Shown: positions 1-8,787, counted from the stretch's first letter. The stretch: 44,684 bases of DNA from an uncultured Bacteroidales bacterium (GCA_902791295.1 CADAVI010000003.1:1-44684), one strand, 5' to 3'. Notes: a model not told the origin generated them from the letters alone. Translations and numbers: made by a program.

Positions 1-630
1 CATGGTGTTCCACCAGGATTTGCCGTAGTCGCAGTTGAGGGTGTTGGGGCCTGTCAGGTCAATGTCCTTTGTCACGTCGTTGGCTCTGATGAGTTGCGCC
101 ACGCTCACCATTCCCGACACCGTCGGCGCGTTGTTGGGGCTGTAGTCCGGCTCGTTGAACGGGGAGATGGCCGTGACGGTGTAGCCCTTGTCCTGCAAAT
201 ACTTCACGCCGAGCGCGATGTCCTGCACGAAAGCCGTGCTGTAGGAACTCTGCCATTTCGTCTCACTGGTGTTGCCGGCCAGGAGGTAGAGCGTCTTCAC
301 GCCGGATTTCTCCAACCAGCTCAGCTGCAGGTCGAAGTTGTCCTTCTGCTCCTGAGAGAGCTCTGTATAGTTCCCCGACACGCGCGGGTTGATGGTGACA
401 CGGCCCAAGGAGACACACTCCTGCATGTGGTTGGTGGCGCGCAAAGGCCACCATGACCATAGCCACGCCGTGTCGATGCCCCAACGCACGGGTTGCGACA
501 CACCGGCCTCGCTGAGGTTGTAAGGCACCATGACGCCCGGCTGTCCGGCAGTCAGTGCATCGCTGGCCGCCCACTGTGCCGAAACAGAACGGGAGACGGC
601 AATCAACATGATAATGAGGATTTTACGCAT
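1..630 (-). CDS. Secreted clan GH-A glycoside hydrolase (GH30-like), 5' part only
   Basis: The reverse strand reads open from an ATG at 630 to the window edge, giving the first 210 residues. Residues 1-19 form a signal peptide (charged MRK, hydrophobic core, SVSAQ cleavage region), so the enzyme is exported. Residues 155-162 read ISPFNEPD; the Asn-Glu-Pro triplet (Glu160) is the acid/base signature at the end of strand beta-4 in clan GH-A barrels. The aromatic stretch around residues 56-63 and WLEKSG-VKTLYLLAGN around residues 106-121 fit early barrel strands of GH30/GH39-like enzymes. The substrate cannot be told from this part; GH30 enzymes cut xylan, beta-1,6-glucan or galactan. The nucleophile Glu lies outside the window. 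A perfect -7 box on the same strand (652-659) sits just upstream of the start. The gene is divergent from the GH43-esterase gene, which suggests shared polysaccharide use. Family assignment is moderate; clan assignment is stronger. Confidence 0.7.
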   Translation of the reverse strand, partial: MRKILIIMLIAVSRSVSAQWAASDALTAGQPGVMVPYNLSEAGVSQPVRWGIDTAWLWSWWPLRATNHMQECVSLGRVTINPRVSGNYTELSQEQKDNFDLQLSWLEKSGVKTLYLLAGNTSETKWQSSYSTAFVQDIALGVKYLQDKGYTVTAISPFNEPDYSPNNAPTVSGMVSVAQLIRANDVTKDIDLTGPNTLNCDYGKSWWNTM

Positions 631-651
631 GTCTTTTACTTTATTTCGCGA

Positions 652-659
652 CAAATATA
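652..659 (-). promoter_or_regulatory. Bacteroidetes-type -7 promoter element
   Basis: Read on the minus strand the octamer is TATATTTG, a perfect TAnnTTTG match. Transcription would begin about 15 nt before the ATG at 630, which supports that start codon. No clear -33 TTTG was found at the usual spacing. Confidence 0.6.
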
Positions 660-731
660 CGGAATTTAATTGAAAATTGAAGATTGAAAACAGAAAAGTT
701 TCTACACGGATGAAAATATCCGGCCAAAAAC

Positions 732-763
732 TTGCAAACCGCAGGGGCAATGTTGTATCTTTG
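732..763 (+). promoter_or_regulatory. Possible promoter (TTG, 20 bp, TATCTTTG)
   Basis: TTGC at 732-735 and a perfect -7 box TATCTTTG at 756-763 are separated by 20 bp. It could give the GH43-esterase gene a second, longer leader of about 155 nt, or start a short RNA ending near the T-rich run at 801-810. Confidence 0.45.
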
Positions 764-870
764 CAGTTGGAGAGGTTGAGGCATTGCCTTAGGGAGGCTC
801 TTATTTTTTTAAATATGTTAAAAGTATTGTGATTTTTGCTTTTCCGTGGCTGAGACAATATTTTTTTTTA

Positions 871-878
871 TATCTTTG
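871..878 (+). promoter_or_regulatory. Bacteroidetes-type -7 element for the GH43-esterase gene
   Basis: TATCTTTG is a perfect -7 box 48 bp before the chosen ATG at 927. Because it lies downstream of the in-frame ATG at 846, it argues that translation does not begin at 846. Confidence 0.6.
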
Positions 879-926
879 CGCCACGTAAGCATAACAACCG
901 CACAAAAACATCAATCTCTTCATTCT

Positions 927-2750
927 ATGAAAAAATTGTTTCTAATGACCCTGTCCGCGTTGCTGACCCTTGGCGCCGCCGCGCAGCAGCAGGGACAGCG
1001 GGGCATGCGCCGCGGCTACACCTCCACGGTGCTGGTGCACGATCCCGTGATGGCTTGGGAGGATGGCGTGTGCTACCTCTACGGCACCGGCAACAACCTC
1101 CAGCAGATGACCTCCGAAGACATGCTCCAATGGCAGTATGCCGGTTCCGCCTTCAAGCAGACGCCCGAGTGGATCGGTAAGCGTATCAAGGGCTTCGGCA
1201 GTCATATCTGGGCGCCCGACATCGTCAGGGGCAACGACGGTCTCTGGCACCTCTACTACAGCGGGTCGGCTTTCGGCAAGAACACCAGTGTGATAGGCCA
1301 CGCACAGGCCACGTCGCTCAAGAAGGGCGACTGGACCGACACCGGCCTCGTGGTGGAGAGCGTGAAGAAGGACCGCTTCAACGCCATCGACCCCGCCGTG
1401 GTGATTGACGACGAGGGCACGCCCTGGATGGCCTTCGGCTCCTTCTGGGACGGCATACAGCTCATCCGTCTCAAGAAGGACATGCACACGGTGGACAGGA
1501 GCTTTAAGCAGCAGACGATTGCCTCGCGTCCCAAGAACACGCCGGTGGATTCTCTCGCTCCCGTCGAGCCCGGCAGCAAAGCCATCGAGGCGCCGTTCAT
1601 TTACAAGCGCGAGGGGTGGTACTACCTCTTCGTGTCGTGGGACTACTGCTGTCGCGGCGCGCGCAGTAACTATAAGGTGATGGTGGGCCGCTCGCAGAAC
1701 GTGGCCGGCCCCTATCTCGACAGGGAGGGCCGCGACCTGGCCAAGGGCGGCGGCACGCTCGTCTATAAGGGCGACCGCGACTATGTGGCCGGCGGACACT
1801 CCGCCGCCTACCGCATGCCCGACGGGCGCGAAATCTTCATCTGCCACGGCTACGACCGCGAATACGGCGAGAGCCGCCTGGTGCTCAAGACCATGACCTT
1901 TACCGACGGTTGGCCCGTCCTTTCCAATATGAAACATCCCAACGCTCCCTACATCAATGAGCCGTTCGCCTTATGGCCCTCGGCTCCCGCCGACTGCCGC
2001 ATCCCCGCTGCCGACTGGCAGGAGCGTGCCGACGACGGCAACCGCTTCAACCGTGTCGCCGTGCCCACGATGGAGCTCTTCCCCTCACTGCAGCAGCCCG
2101 GTCCGCGCCGCGACGCGCAGAAACGCCGTGCCGTGGTGGTGTGCCCCGGCGGCGCCTACCAGATTCTGGCCTATGAGAAAGAGGGGCAGGAAGTCGCCAT
2201 GTGGCTGCAGCGTCAGGGCTTCGACGCCTACGTTCTGGCCTACACCGTGCCCGGCAATCGCGAGCAGGCGCTGCGCGACATTCAGAGAGCCGTGCGTGTG
2301 GCCCGCAGCAAGGGGGCTGAGGAGGTCGGCGTGATAGGCTTCTCGGCCGGCGGTTCGCTGGCGGCCCGCGCCTGCACCCGATGGGATGAGCAGACCTACG
2401 CGGCCGTGGACGACATCGACAAGCTCTCGGCGCGTCCCGACTTCGGCATCCTTATTTATCCCGCCTATCTCGACGAGGGCGAAGGCGGCACTCTCTCGCC
2501 CGAACTGCGCGTGAGAGCGGAGATGCCCCCTATGTTCGTCTTCGGCACAGAGGACGATAAGCTGTATTCCGGCCCCTCGTGTATGACTTTCGTTCCGGCC
2601 ATGCAGAAGGCGGGTGCTCCCGTGGAGCTGCACTATCTGACGAAGGGCGGTCACGGCTACGGTATGCGCCGCGGTGCCGGCCGCGTTTGGCCTACGCTTT
2701 GCGAGACCTGGCTGCGCTCCATCCACCAAACAGCGCCCAGCCGCAGATGA
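927..2750 (+). CDS. Secreted bifunctional GH43 glycosidase / alpha-beta hydrolase esterase
   Basis: This 607-residue protein starts at ATG 927, where a signal peptide (MKKLFLMTLS to GAAAQ, residues 1-20) begins; an in-frame ATG at 846 would bury it and lies upstream of the -7 box. Residues about 34-350 are a GH43 five-bladed propeller with the three catalytic acids in place: Asp39 (VHDP, base), Asp155 (AIDPAV, pKa modulator) and Glu221 (AIEAPF, acid). Residues about 400-600 are an alpha/beta hydrolase with an oxyanion segment CPGGAY, nucleophile Ser473 in GFSAGG, acidic residue in GTEDD (542-543) and His576 in KGGHGYG, typical of carbohydrate esterases. GH43 enzymes release arabinose or xylose from arabinan or arabinoxylan, so the pair would remove a sugar and an acyl side group from the same polymer. 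Fusions of this kind are known in Bacteroidales. The last 59 bases overlap the convergent VanZ-like gene. The exact substrate is unknown. Confidence 0.9.
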   Translation: MKKLFLMTLSALLTLGAAAQQQGQRGMRRGYTSTVLVHDPVMAWEDGVCYLYGTGNNLQQMTSEDMLQWQYAGSAFKQTPEWIGKRIKGFGSHIWAPDIVRGNDGLWHLYYSGSAFGKNTSVIGHAQATSLKKGDWTDTGLVVESVKKDRFNAIDPAVVIDDEGTPWMAFGSFWDGIQLIRLKKDMHTVDRSFKQQTIASRPKNTPVDSLAPVEPGSKAIEAPFIYKREGWYYLFVSWDYCCRGARSNYKVMVGRSQNVAGPYLDREGRDLAKGGGTLVYKGDRDYVAGGHSAAYRMPDGREIFICHGYDREYGESRLVLKTMTFTDGWPVLSNMKHPNAPYINEPFALWPSAPADCRIPAADWQERADDGNRFNRVAVPTMELFPSLQQPGPRRDAQKRRAVVVCPGGAYQILAYEKEGQEVAMWLQRQGFDAYVLAYTVPGNREQALRDIQRAVRVARSKGAEEVGVIGFSAGGSLAARACTRWDEQTYAAVDDIDKLSARPDFGILIYPAYLDEGEGGTLSPELRVRAEMPPMFVFGTEDDKLYSGPSCMTFVPAMQKAGAPVELHYLTKGGHGYGMRRGAGRVWPTLCETWLRSIHQTAPSRR

Positions 2751-3057
2751 CGCCGAAGACGTTGGCTGCAAAGTCCATCCATTCCCCGCTGCGTGTGGTG
2801 GTGAGATAGGCCTGAGCCAACTCCATCAGTCCGCTCCAGGCGGCAACAAAAAACAGCAACAGGACGGTGCGCCCCATCGGGTGCGCCGTCTCGCGTTTAC
2901 GGTCTTCCCACAGGACGACGACGGTCCATGTGCCGTACATGAACCAGTGGACCCACTTGTCGGCGAAACTCACATCGGTCTTCGGAAACTCCTGGCCGGG
3001 CATGAGCGAGAGCACCGTGATAATGATGAGCAGAAGGATACTATATATTGGTTTCAC
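2692..3057 (-). CDS. VanZ-like small membrane protein
   Basis: The 121-residue product has the VanZ-like pattern: an N-terminal membrane segment (residues about 4-18), FADKWVHWFMYG with the conserved Asp-Lys-x-x-His (about 32-43), a second membrane segment (about 64-78) leading to a conserved Glu (SGLMELAQ), and ANVFGVICGWALF as a last membrane segment. VanZ relatives occur widely in Bacteroidales; the biochemical role is not settled. Translation starts at a GTG (3055-3057) inside the end of the FecCD permease gene, overlapping it by 17 bp, so the two are probably translated from one mRNA. Its 3' end runs 59 bp into the opposite-strand GH43-esterase gene. Confidence 0.8.
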   Translation of the reverse strand: MKPIYSILLLIIITVLSLMPGQEFPKTDVSFADKWVHWFMYGTWTVVVLWEDRKRETAHPMGRTVLLLFFVAAWSGLMELAQAYLTTTRSGEWMDFAANVFGVICGWALFGGWSAARSRKA

Positions 3058-4054
3058 GATGGTGGAAGATTACGTAAAGGATGACGGGCGCACCGATGAT
3101 GGGGGTGAGCACGTTGACGGGAATCACGCCGCCGGAGGAGGGGAGCACGCTGACCAGATTGCACAGCAGCGTGAGGCAGGCACCCGTGAGCATCGTGCCG
3201 GGCAGCAGCACACGGTGGGTGGAGCTGCGCAGCGCCAGACGGGCGATGTGGGGCACGGCCAGACCCAGAAACGACACGGGGCCGCAGAAGGCCACGGTGG
3301 TGGCGGTGAGCAGGCCGGTGACACAGAGCAGGAGTGTGCGGGTGCGTGCCACGTCGGTGCCCAGATTGGTGGCGTACATCTCGCCCAGCAGCAGTGTGTC
3401 CAGGGGCTTCACCAGCAGCGAGGCGGCCAAAAGACCTGCCACGGAAAGCAGACAGAACAGAGGCAAACGGTCCATGCTGACGGCGGAAAAGTTGCCCATG
3501 CCCCAGACGATGAAGTTGTGGACGCCCTCTTCCGTGGCGCTGAAGTTGAGCAGCTGGATGAGGCTGCCCGTGACGCTGCTGATGATGACGCCCGTGATGA
3601 GCAGCATGATGTCACTGCGCAGGATGCGGTTCATCACCAGAAGGAGCATCATGGTGCAGAGCGCGCCCAGCATGGCGGCGGTGACCACGGGGAGAAAAGT
3701 GCTGCCGCCGGAACTGAACCATGAGGCGCCCGTGAGCATCACCAGGGCCACGCCGAGATTGGCGCCCGAGTCAATGCCCAGGATGGAGGGGCCGGCCAGC
3801 GGGTTGCGGAAGAGCGTCTGCAGCAGCAGGCCGCAGGTGGAGAGCGAAGCGCCGCACAGCGCTGCCGTCAGAGCCTGGGGCACGCGGCCTTCCCACACGA
3901 TGGCGTGCCATGAGGGATGGGCCTCCATCCGGTCACCTGACAGAATGTGCCATATAGCCTCCGTGGGAATGGAGAGTGACCCCCAGAAGATATTGGCCAA
4001 AAGCAGCAGGATGAGGGCACAGAAAAGTGCAATAAAAAAAGTGCGGGTCTTCAT
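3041..4054 (-). CDS. FecCD-family ABC transporter permease (iron-siderophore/cobalamin type)
   Basis: At 337 residues this has the normal length for BtuC/FecCD permeases and about ten hydrophobic segments. Family marks include WEGRVPQALTAALCGASLS, LFRNPLAGPSILGIDSGANLG (about residues 84-104), LLLGEMYATNLGTDV and the coupling segment GPVSFLGLAVPHIARL. Such permeases form a dimeric inner-membrane channel for iron chelates, haem or cobalamin. No ATPase or binding-protein gene adjoins it in this window: upstream is a divergent glycosidase gene and downstream only the VanZ-like gene, so it must pair with parts encoded elsewhere. A perfect minus-strand -7 box (4074-4081) precedes the ATG. The cargo cannot be told from the sequence. 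Confidence 0.92.
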   Translation of the reverse strand: MKTRTFFIALFCALILLLLANIFWGSLSIPTEAIWHILSGDRMEAHPSWHAIVWEGRVPQALTAALCGASLSTCGLLLQTLFRNPLAGPSILGIDSGANLGVALVMLTGASWFSSGGSTFLPVVTAAMLGALCTMMLLLVMNRILRSDIMLLITGVIISSVTGSLIQLLNFSATEEGVHNFIVWGMGNFSAVSMDRLPLFCLLSVAGLLAASLLVKPLDTLLLGEMYATNLGTDVARTRTLLLCVTGLLTATTVAFCGPVSFLGLAVPHIARLALRSSTHRVLLPGTMLTGACLTLLCNLVSVLPSSGGVIPVNVLTPIIGAPVILYVIFHHRETNI

Positions 4055-4073
4055 GTCGGTGACATTTTCTGCA

Positions 4074-4081
4074 CAAAAGTA
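4074..4081 (-). promoter_or_regulatory. -7 promoter element for the FecCD-VanZ unit
   Basis: On the minus strand this reads TACTTTTG, a perfect TAnnTTTG. It lies 20 bp before the ATG at 4054. Confidence 0.6.
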
Positions 4082-4106
4082 CGAAAAAACGTTCGAAAAA
4101 CGGGCA

Positions 4107-4142
4107 TTTTGCTCGTACCTGTTGACTTTTTTTGTATATTTG
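4107..4142 (+). promoter_or_regulatory. Promoter of the GH105-DUF4861 gene
   Basis: A perfect -7 box TATATTTG (4135-4142) follows TTTTG (4107-4111) at about 23 bp. The ATG is 34 bp downstream. With the minus-strand box at 4074-4081 it forms a compact divergent promoter region. Confidence 0.6.
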
Positions 4143-4175
4143 TCGGTGGAAAATAAAAAAGAACCCGCTTATACC

Positions 4176-6491
4176 ATGAAGAAGATTTTCATTCTCCTGA
4201 CATTTTTTGTCTCCCTCACGGCAGCAGCCGGAGAGAGCAGTGAGATTCTCTCGCTCATCGACAGGGTGCAGAGCTACTGGCAGTCGCACAACACGCCCTA
4301 TTGCCGCGGCTTTTGGGACAACGCCGCCTATTTCACCGGCAATATGGAGGCCTACCGCATGACGGGCCGTGCCGAGTGGTATCAGTATTCCGACCGGTGG
4401 TGTCGCCACAACCAATGGAAGGGCGCCAGGAGCGACAACAAGGCCGAGTGGAAATACAAGTGGTACGGCGAGGGCGACGACTTCGTGCTCTTCGGCGACT
4501 GGCAGATTTGTTTCCAGACTTACGTGGACATGTATCATCTTGTGCCCGCCAAATACAAGGTGGCCCGTGCCAAGGAGGTGATGGGCTACGAATGCGACAT
4601 GGCCGACGACAAGTTCTGGTGGTGGGCCGACGCCCTCTACATGGTGATGCCCGTGATGACCAAGATGTACCGTCTGACCGGAGAACAGCGCTATTTGGAC
4701 AAACTCTACGCCAACTTCCTCTGGAGCGATTCGCTCATGTGGGACAGTGAGGCACAACTCTACTACCGCGACGGCAAATACATCTGGCCCAAGGTGAAGA
4801 CCTCCTGCGACGGAGGCAAGAGTTTCTGGGCCCGCGGCGACGGCTGGGTGCTGGCCGGTCTGGCCAAGGTGCTGGCCGACGTGCCTGCCGACTGGGCGCC
4901 GAGGGAATTCTTTGCCAAGCGCTTCCGCCAGTTGGCCGAAGGTGTGGCGCGCTGCCAGCGTCCCGACGGCTACTGGAGCCGCTCCATGCTCTGCGAGGGC
5001 GACGCCCCCGGCCCCGAGACCTCGGGCACGGCCTTCTTCTGCTACGGCCTGGAGTGGGGCGTGAACCACGGATACCTCGACCGCGAGGAGTTCGGCCCCG
5101 TGATTGAAAAAGCCTGGAAATATCTCAGAGAGACCGCGCTTCAGAGCGACGGCAGCATTGGCTACGTGCAGCCCATCGGCGAGAAACCTGACCCCACACG
5201 CATCGTGGATGCCCGTTCTCAGGCGCCTTTCGGCACCGGGGCATGGCTCCTGGCAGCCTGCGAGCGTGTACGCTACGTGGACGGCACGGCCTCGATGGAG
5301 GCGCGTCCCGGAGCCCCCCGCATTGCCCTCAGGCGTCGTGAGATGACCTTCAGCGTAAGCAACCCCACGGCGGACAACCGCGAGGAAGTGGTGTCGCTGC
5401 CGGCCGGGAAGGTGTTTGACCGCCTGAATATCGGCGGCGGACGCCAGTTCATCGTGCTCGACGGTGACGGTGTGGAGCAGCCCTTCCAGATTGTTTACGA
5501 CAGCGAGCGCGAAGCCGACGAAATCCTCGTCTTTGTCAAACTGGCTCCCGGCAGCAGCCAGACCTTCCGCATCGTCACGGGCGAACCGAAGCCTTATCGT
5601 CTCGACGTCAACGGCCGCGTCTATCCCAACCGCGAAGACGACCTCACCTGGGAGAACGATCGCAACGCCTGGCGCTTCTACGGCCCCAAGATGCACGGTA
5701 AGGGCGTCACGGGTTTCGACCTCTTCTGCAAGAACCGCCCCGAACCCGTGCAGGACAAGCTCTATCAAAGCGAGTTGACTTCCTACGGCGTGAACGAGCA
5801 GTTGAAGCGCCAGGGGCGCGGCGGCGAGTGGGCTCAGATTCATCGCGACGCCTACACTTACCATCGCAACAGGGGTGAGGGCATGGATGCCTACACCGTG
5901 GGTCGCACCCTGGGCGCCGGCGCTCCGGCCCTGATGGCTCAGGACGGCACGCTCTCGCTGCCCGACGTGTGGCGGGAAGCCGAAATCTTGGAGAACGGCC
6001 CGCTGCGCTTCGCCGTGAAGCAGACGATGTATGAGCGCGACGGCATCCGTGAGACGCGCTTTATCTCTCAGGACAGGGGCGACCACATGGCGCTGTGCGA
6101 AGTGCGCTATGAGGGTGCCGCTCCCGGCATGAAGGCCGTGTCCGGTATCGCCGTGCACGAGAGCCAGCCCCAAAGCTACATTATAAATAAAAAGATTGGC
6201 TATATTGCCTATGCCGACGCTATGGACACGCCCAAAGGCCAGAACGGTCAGCTCTATCTGGCCTGCCTCTATCCCGACAAGGTGACAATGAAGTATCAGC
6301 CTCTGAAGGAGAAGACCGCCGGCGCCGTCGGTCATGTGCTGGGCATTGATGCCGAAGGGGACGATGAGTTCACCTACTGGTTCGGCAGCGGCTGGAGCGG
6401 CTACGACGTGCCCAATATGGCGGTGTGGCAGACACTGCTTGAAAGCAAGGCCCGCGCTCTCAAGGCGCCCCTCAAAGTGACTCTGGAATAG
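4176..6491 (+). CDS. Secreted GH105/GH88-type unsaturated glycuronyl hydrolase fused to DUF4861
   Basis: The 771-residue protein starts at ATG 4176 with a signal peptide (MKKIFILLTF to TAAAG); the open frame runs far upstream, but that part crosses the divergent promoter. Residues about 20-370 form an alpha6/alpha6 barrel of the YteR/GH105 type: WYGEGDDFVLFGDWQ, then WWWADALYMVMP with Asp152 matching the catalytic Asp of unsaturated rhamnogalacturonyl hydrolases, SFWARGDGWVLAGL, and TSGTAFFCYGL-WGV. Such enzymes hydrate the 4,5-unsaturated uronic acid left by pectate or rhamnogalacturonan lyases. Residues about 384-771 match DUF4861, with FSVSNPT at the start and DDLTWENDRNAWRFYGP in the middle; this domain often accompanies pectin or ulvan enzymes and its role is not established. 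It is a single-gene unit between its own promoter and the DPP IV promoter. Confidence 0.87.
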   Translation: MKKIFILLTFFVSLTAAAGESSEILSLIDRVQSYWQSHNTPYCRGFWDNAAYFTGNMEAYRMTGRAEWYQYSDRWCRHNQWKGARSDNKAEWKYKWYGEGDDFVLFGDWQICFQTYVDMYHLVPAKYKVARAKEVMGYECDMADDKFWWWADALYMVMPVMTKMYRLTGEQRYLDKLYANFLWSDSLMWDSEAQLYYRDGKYIWPKVKTSCDGGKSFWARGDGWVLAGLAKVLADVPADWAPREFFAKRFRQLAEGVARCQRPDGYWSRSMLCEGDAPGPETSGTAFFCYGLEWGVNHGYLDREEFGPVIEKAWKYLRETALQSDGSIGYVQPIGEKPDPTRIVDARSQAPFGTGAWLLAACERVRYVDGTASMEARPGAPRIALRRREMTFSVSNPTADNREEVVSLPAGKVFDRLNIGGGRQFIVLDGDGVEQPFQIVYDSEREADEILVFVKLAPGSSQTFRIVTGEPKPYRLDVNGRVYPNREDDLTWENDRNAWRFYGPKMHGKGVTGFDLFCKNRPEPVQDKLYQSELTSYGVNEQLKRQGRGGEWAQIHRDAYTYHRNRGEGMDAYTVGRTLGAGAPALMAQDGTLSLPDVWREAEILENGPLRFAVKQTMYERDGIRETRFISQDRGDHMALCEVRYEGAAPGMKAVSGIAVHESQPQSYIINKKIGYIAYADAMDTPKGQNGQLYLACLYPDKVTMKYQPLKEKTAGAVGHVLGIDAEGDDEFTYWFGSGWSGYDVPNMAVWQTLLESKARALKAPLKVTLE

Positions 6492-6565
6492 GGACGTGGA
6501 AGAAAAAAGCGGCTCCCAAGGCAAATCTGACGCCGTGAGTGGGCTGCTGTCTCGAAATTTTTTTA

Positions 6566-6573
6566 TACCTTTG
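6566..6573 (+). promoter_or_regulatory. -7 promoter element for the DPP IV gene
   Basis: TACCTTTG is a perfect TAnnTTTG match 18 bp before the ATG at 6592. It excludes the in-frame upstream start at 6496. Confidence 0.55.
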
Positions 6574-6591
6574 TGCCCAAATTCATTGAGT

Positions 6592-8787
6592 ATGCATCTT
6601 AAAAAGCTGTTTTCTCTGTTTGTGTCGCTTATGGTAGTGTCTTCTGCTGTGGCCCAGCTCAACCTCAAAGACCTTACGGGGGGCAAATTCCGCCCCCTAA
6701 GTCTCGATGGCGTGAATCCCATGGCTGACGGCGAGAGTTATACACGCATCGAGGACGATAAGCGCATCGTGCGTTGCAGCTTCAAGGACGGCAAGGTAGA
6801 GGAGACGCTCTTCGACGTGAACGACGTCAGAGGCCGTGTGCATATCAGCGAGATTGACGACTACATCATCTCGCCCAAGGGGGACAACATCCTCATCGAG
6901 ACGGAGCATGAGCAGATATATCGCCGCTCGGGCAAGGGCAAATGGTATATCTACAGCATCAAGAACAAGATGCTTGCCCCGCTCTCCGACGGCGATAAGC
7001 AGGAGCAGCCCCTCTGGAGCCCCGACGGCTATATGGTGGCCTTTGTCAGAGACGGCAATATCTTCCTGGTGAAGTTGCTCTTCAACAACTCCGAGAGTCA
7101 AATCACCAAAGACGGCGAAATGAACCGCGTCCTCAACGGCAAGCCCGATTGGGTCTATGAGGAGGAGTTCGTCTTCACGCGTGCTTTCTGCTTCACGGCC
7201 GACGCCGCCATGCTCTGCTGGATTCGCTTCGATGAGAGCCGGGTGCCCCTCTACAGTTTCCCGCTCTACAAGGGCCTGAGCCCCGAGCGTCAGGAAAACC
7301 TCACGTATCCCGGCCGCTACGAGTATAAGTATCCCATGGCCGGCGAGGTCAACAGCGCGGTGTCGGTGCACTCCTTTGACATCAAGAGCCGCGTGACACG
7401 CAAGCTGCAGTTGCCCGTGGAGGCCGACGGCTATGTGCCCCGCATCATGCCCACTGAGCAGCCCGAGAAGATTGTCTGCCTGACGCAAAACCGTCATCAG
7501 GATCAGCTCAGCGTTTATGTCTGCAACCCGCGTTCGACGGAGTGCCGTCTGGTGCTCACCGATGACGTGAAGCCCTACATCGGCGAGACGGTTTACGGCA
7601 ACTTCCGCGTGGTGAGCGACGGCTTCGTCTATATGAGCGAGAAGAGCGGCACGGCCCAGCTCTACCACTGCAGCATCAACGGCGGCGCCCCGCGTGCCCT
7701 CACCTCGGGTTCGCAGCCTGTGGTGGATTTCTACGGCTACGACGCCCGTACGGGCAACACCTACTACAGCGTCAAGGACGGCGGCCCGTTGCGTGAGGCC
7801 GTCTGTGTGAGCGACAGCAAGGGCAGGGTGAAGAAGCTGAGCCTGCAGGAGGGTGTCAACAGCGCCGTATTCTCTGATAACTACAAATATTTCTTCAACG
7901 AGTGGAGCAACCTCGACACGCCGCCCGTCTATTCGCTCTGCGACGGCGGCAGCGGCAAGACACTCAAGGTGTTGGAGGACAACGGTGCCCTGCGCGACAA
8001 GCTTGCCGCGCAGTCTTTGGGCAAGCGCGAGTTCTTCAGATTTACCACCTCGGAGGGCGTGACGCTCAATGGATGGATGGTGAAGCCGGCCGGCTTCAGC
8101 GCCTCCAAGAAATATCCCGTGGTGATGTTCCAATACAGCGGCCCCGGCGCACAGCAGGTGGTCGATTCGTGGAGCGCCGGCAACATGGGCGGCTGTCTCT
8201 TCGAGCAGTATCTGGCACAGGAAGGCTTCCTCTGCGTCTGTGTGGACGGTCGCGGCACGGGCGGTCGCGGCGCGCAGTTCGAGAAGCAGACCTATCAGCA
8301 CCTCGGTCTCCTTGAGGCCAAGGATCAGGTGGAGGCAGCCCTGTGGCTCGGTCAGCAGTCCTATGTGGACAAGAATCGTATCGGCATCTGGGGGTGGAGC
8401 TACGGCGGCTACATCACGCTGATGAGCATGTCGGAGGGCCGTCCGGTCTTCGCCGCCGGTGTGGCTGTGGCGCCTGTCACCTGCTACCGTTACTACGACA
8501 CGGTCTATACCGAGCGTTTCATGCGCACCCCGAAGGAGAATCCCGAGGGCTACGCCGACAATCCCATTACGCGCGCTTCCAGGCTCTCCGGCCGTCTGCT
8601 GATATGTCAGGGCACGGCCGACGACAATGTGCACTACCGCAACGTGGCGGAGTATGCCGAGGCGCTTATTCAGGCAGACAAGGACTTCTATCAGATAGAC
8701 TTCACCAATCGCAACCACAGCATATCGGGCGGCAACACGAGGAATTTCCTTTTCCGTCAGATCACCGAGTGGTTCAAGGCGATGTAA
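6592..8787 (+). CDS. Dipeptidyl-peptidase IV (S9B prolyl oligopeptidase family)
   Basis: The 731-residue protein starts at ATG 6592 with a signal peptide ending SSAVAQ, so it acts in the periplasm or at the surface. The N-terminal propeller (about residues 50-480) carries WVYEEEF with Glu190-Glu192, the double-Glu that binds the free amino end of substrates in DPP IV. The C-terminal alpha/beta hydrolase has the full triad: Ser603 in GWSYGGY, Asp677 in GTADDNVHY and His709 in NRNHS. The enzyme removes X-Pro (or X-Ala) dipeptides from peptide N termini and serves peptide nutrition in Bacteroidales such as Porphyromonas. Length matches the bacterial family. It has its own -7 box and is followed by a tRNA gene. 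Confidence 0.95.
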   Translation: MHLKKLFSLFVSLMVVSSAVAQLNLKDLTGGKFRPLSLDGVNPMADGESYTRIEDDKRIVRCSFKDGKVEETLFDVNDVRGRVHISEIDDYIISPKGDNILIETEHEQIYRRSGKGKWYIYSIKNKMLAPLSDGDKQEQPLWSPDGYMVAFVRDGNIFLVKLLFNNSESQITKDGEMNRVLNGKPDWVYEEEFVFTRAFCFTADAAMLCWIRFDESRVPLYSFPLYKGLSPERQENLTYPGRYEYKYPMAGEVNSAVSVHSFDIKSRVTRKLQLPVEADGYVPRIMPTEQPEKIVCLTQNRHQDQLSVYVCNPRSTECRLVLTDDVKPYIGETVYGNFRVVSDGFVYMSEKSGTAQLYHCSINGGAPRALTSGSQPVVDFYGYDARTGNTYYSVKDGGPLREAVCVSDSKGRVKKLSLQEGVNSAVFSDNYKYFFNEWSNLDTPPVYSLCDGGSGKTLKVLEDNGALRDKLAAQSLGKREFFRFTTSEGVTLNGWMVKPAGFSASKKYPVVMFQYSGPGAQQVVDSWSAGNMGGCLFEQYLAQEGFLCVCVDGRGTGGRGAQFEKQTYQHLGLLEAKDQVEAALWLGQQSYVDKNRIGIWGWSYGGYITLMSMSEGRPVFAAGVAVAPVTCYRYYDTVYTERFMRTPKENPEGYADNPITRASRLSGRLLICQGTADDNVHYRNVAEYAEALIQADKDFYQIDFTNRNHSISGGNTRNFLFRQITEWFKAM

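Noticed and set aside
846..926. Start of the GH43-esterase gene at ATG 846
   Set aside because: A perfect -7 box lies downstream of it at 871-878, and the signal peptide begins at 927.
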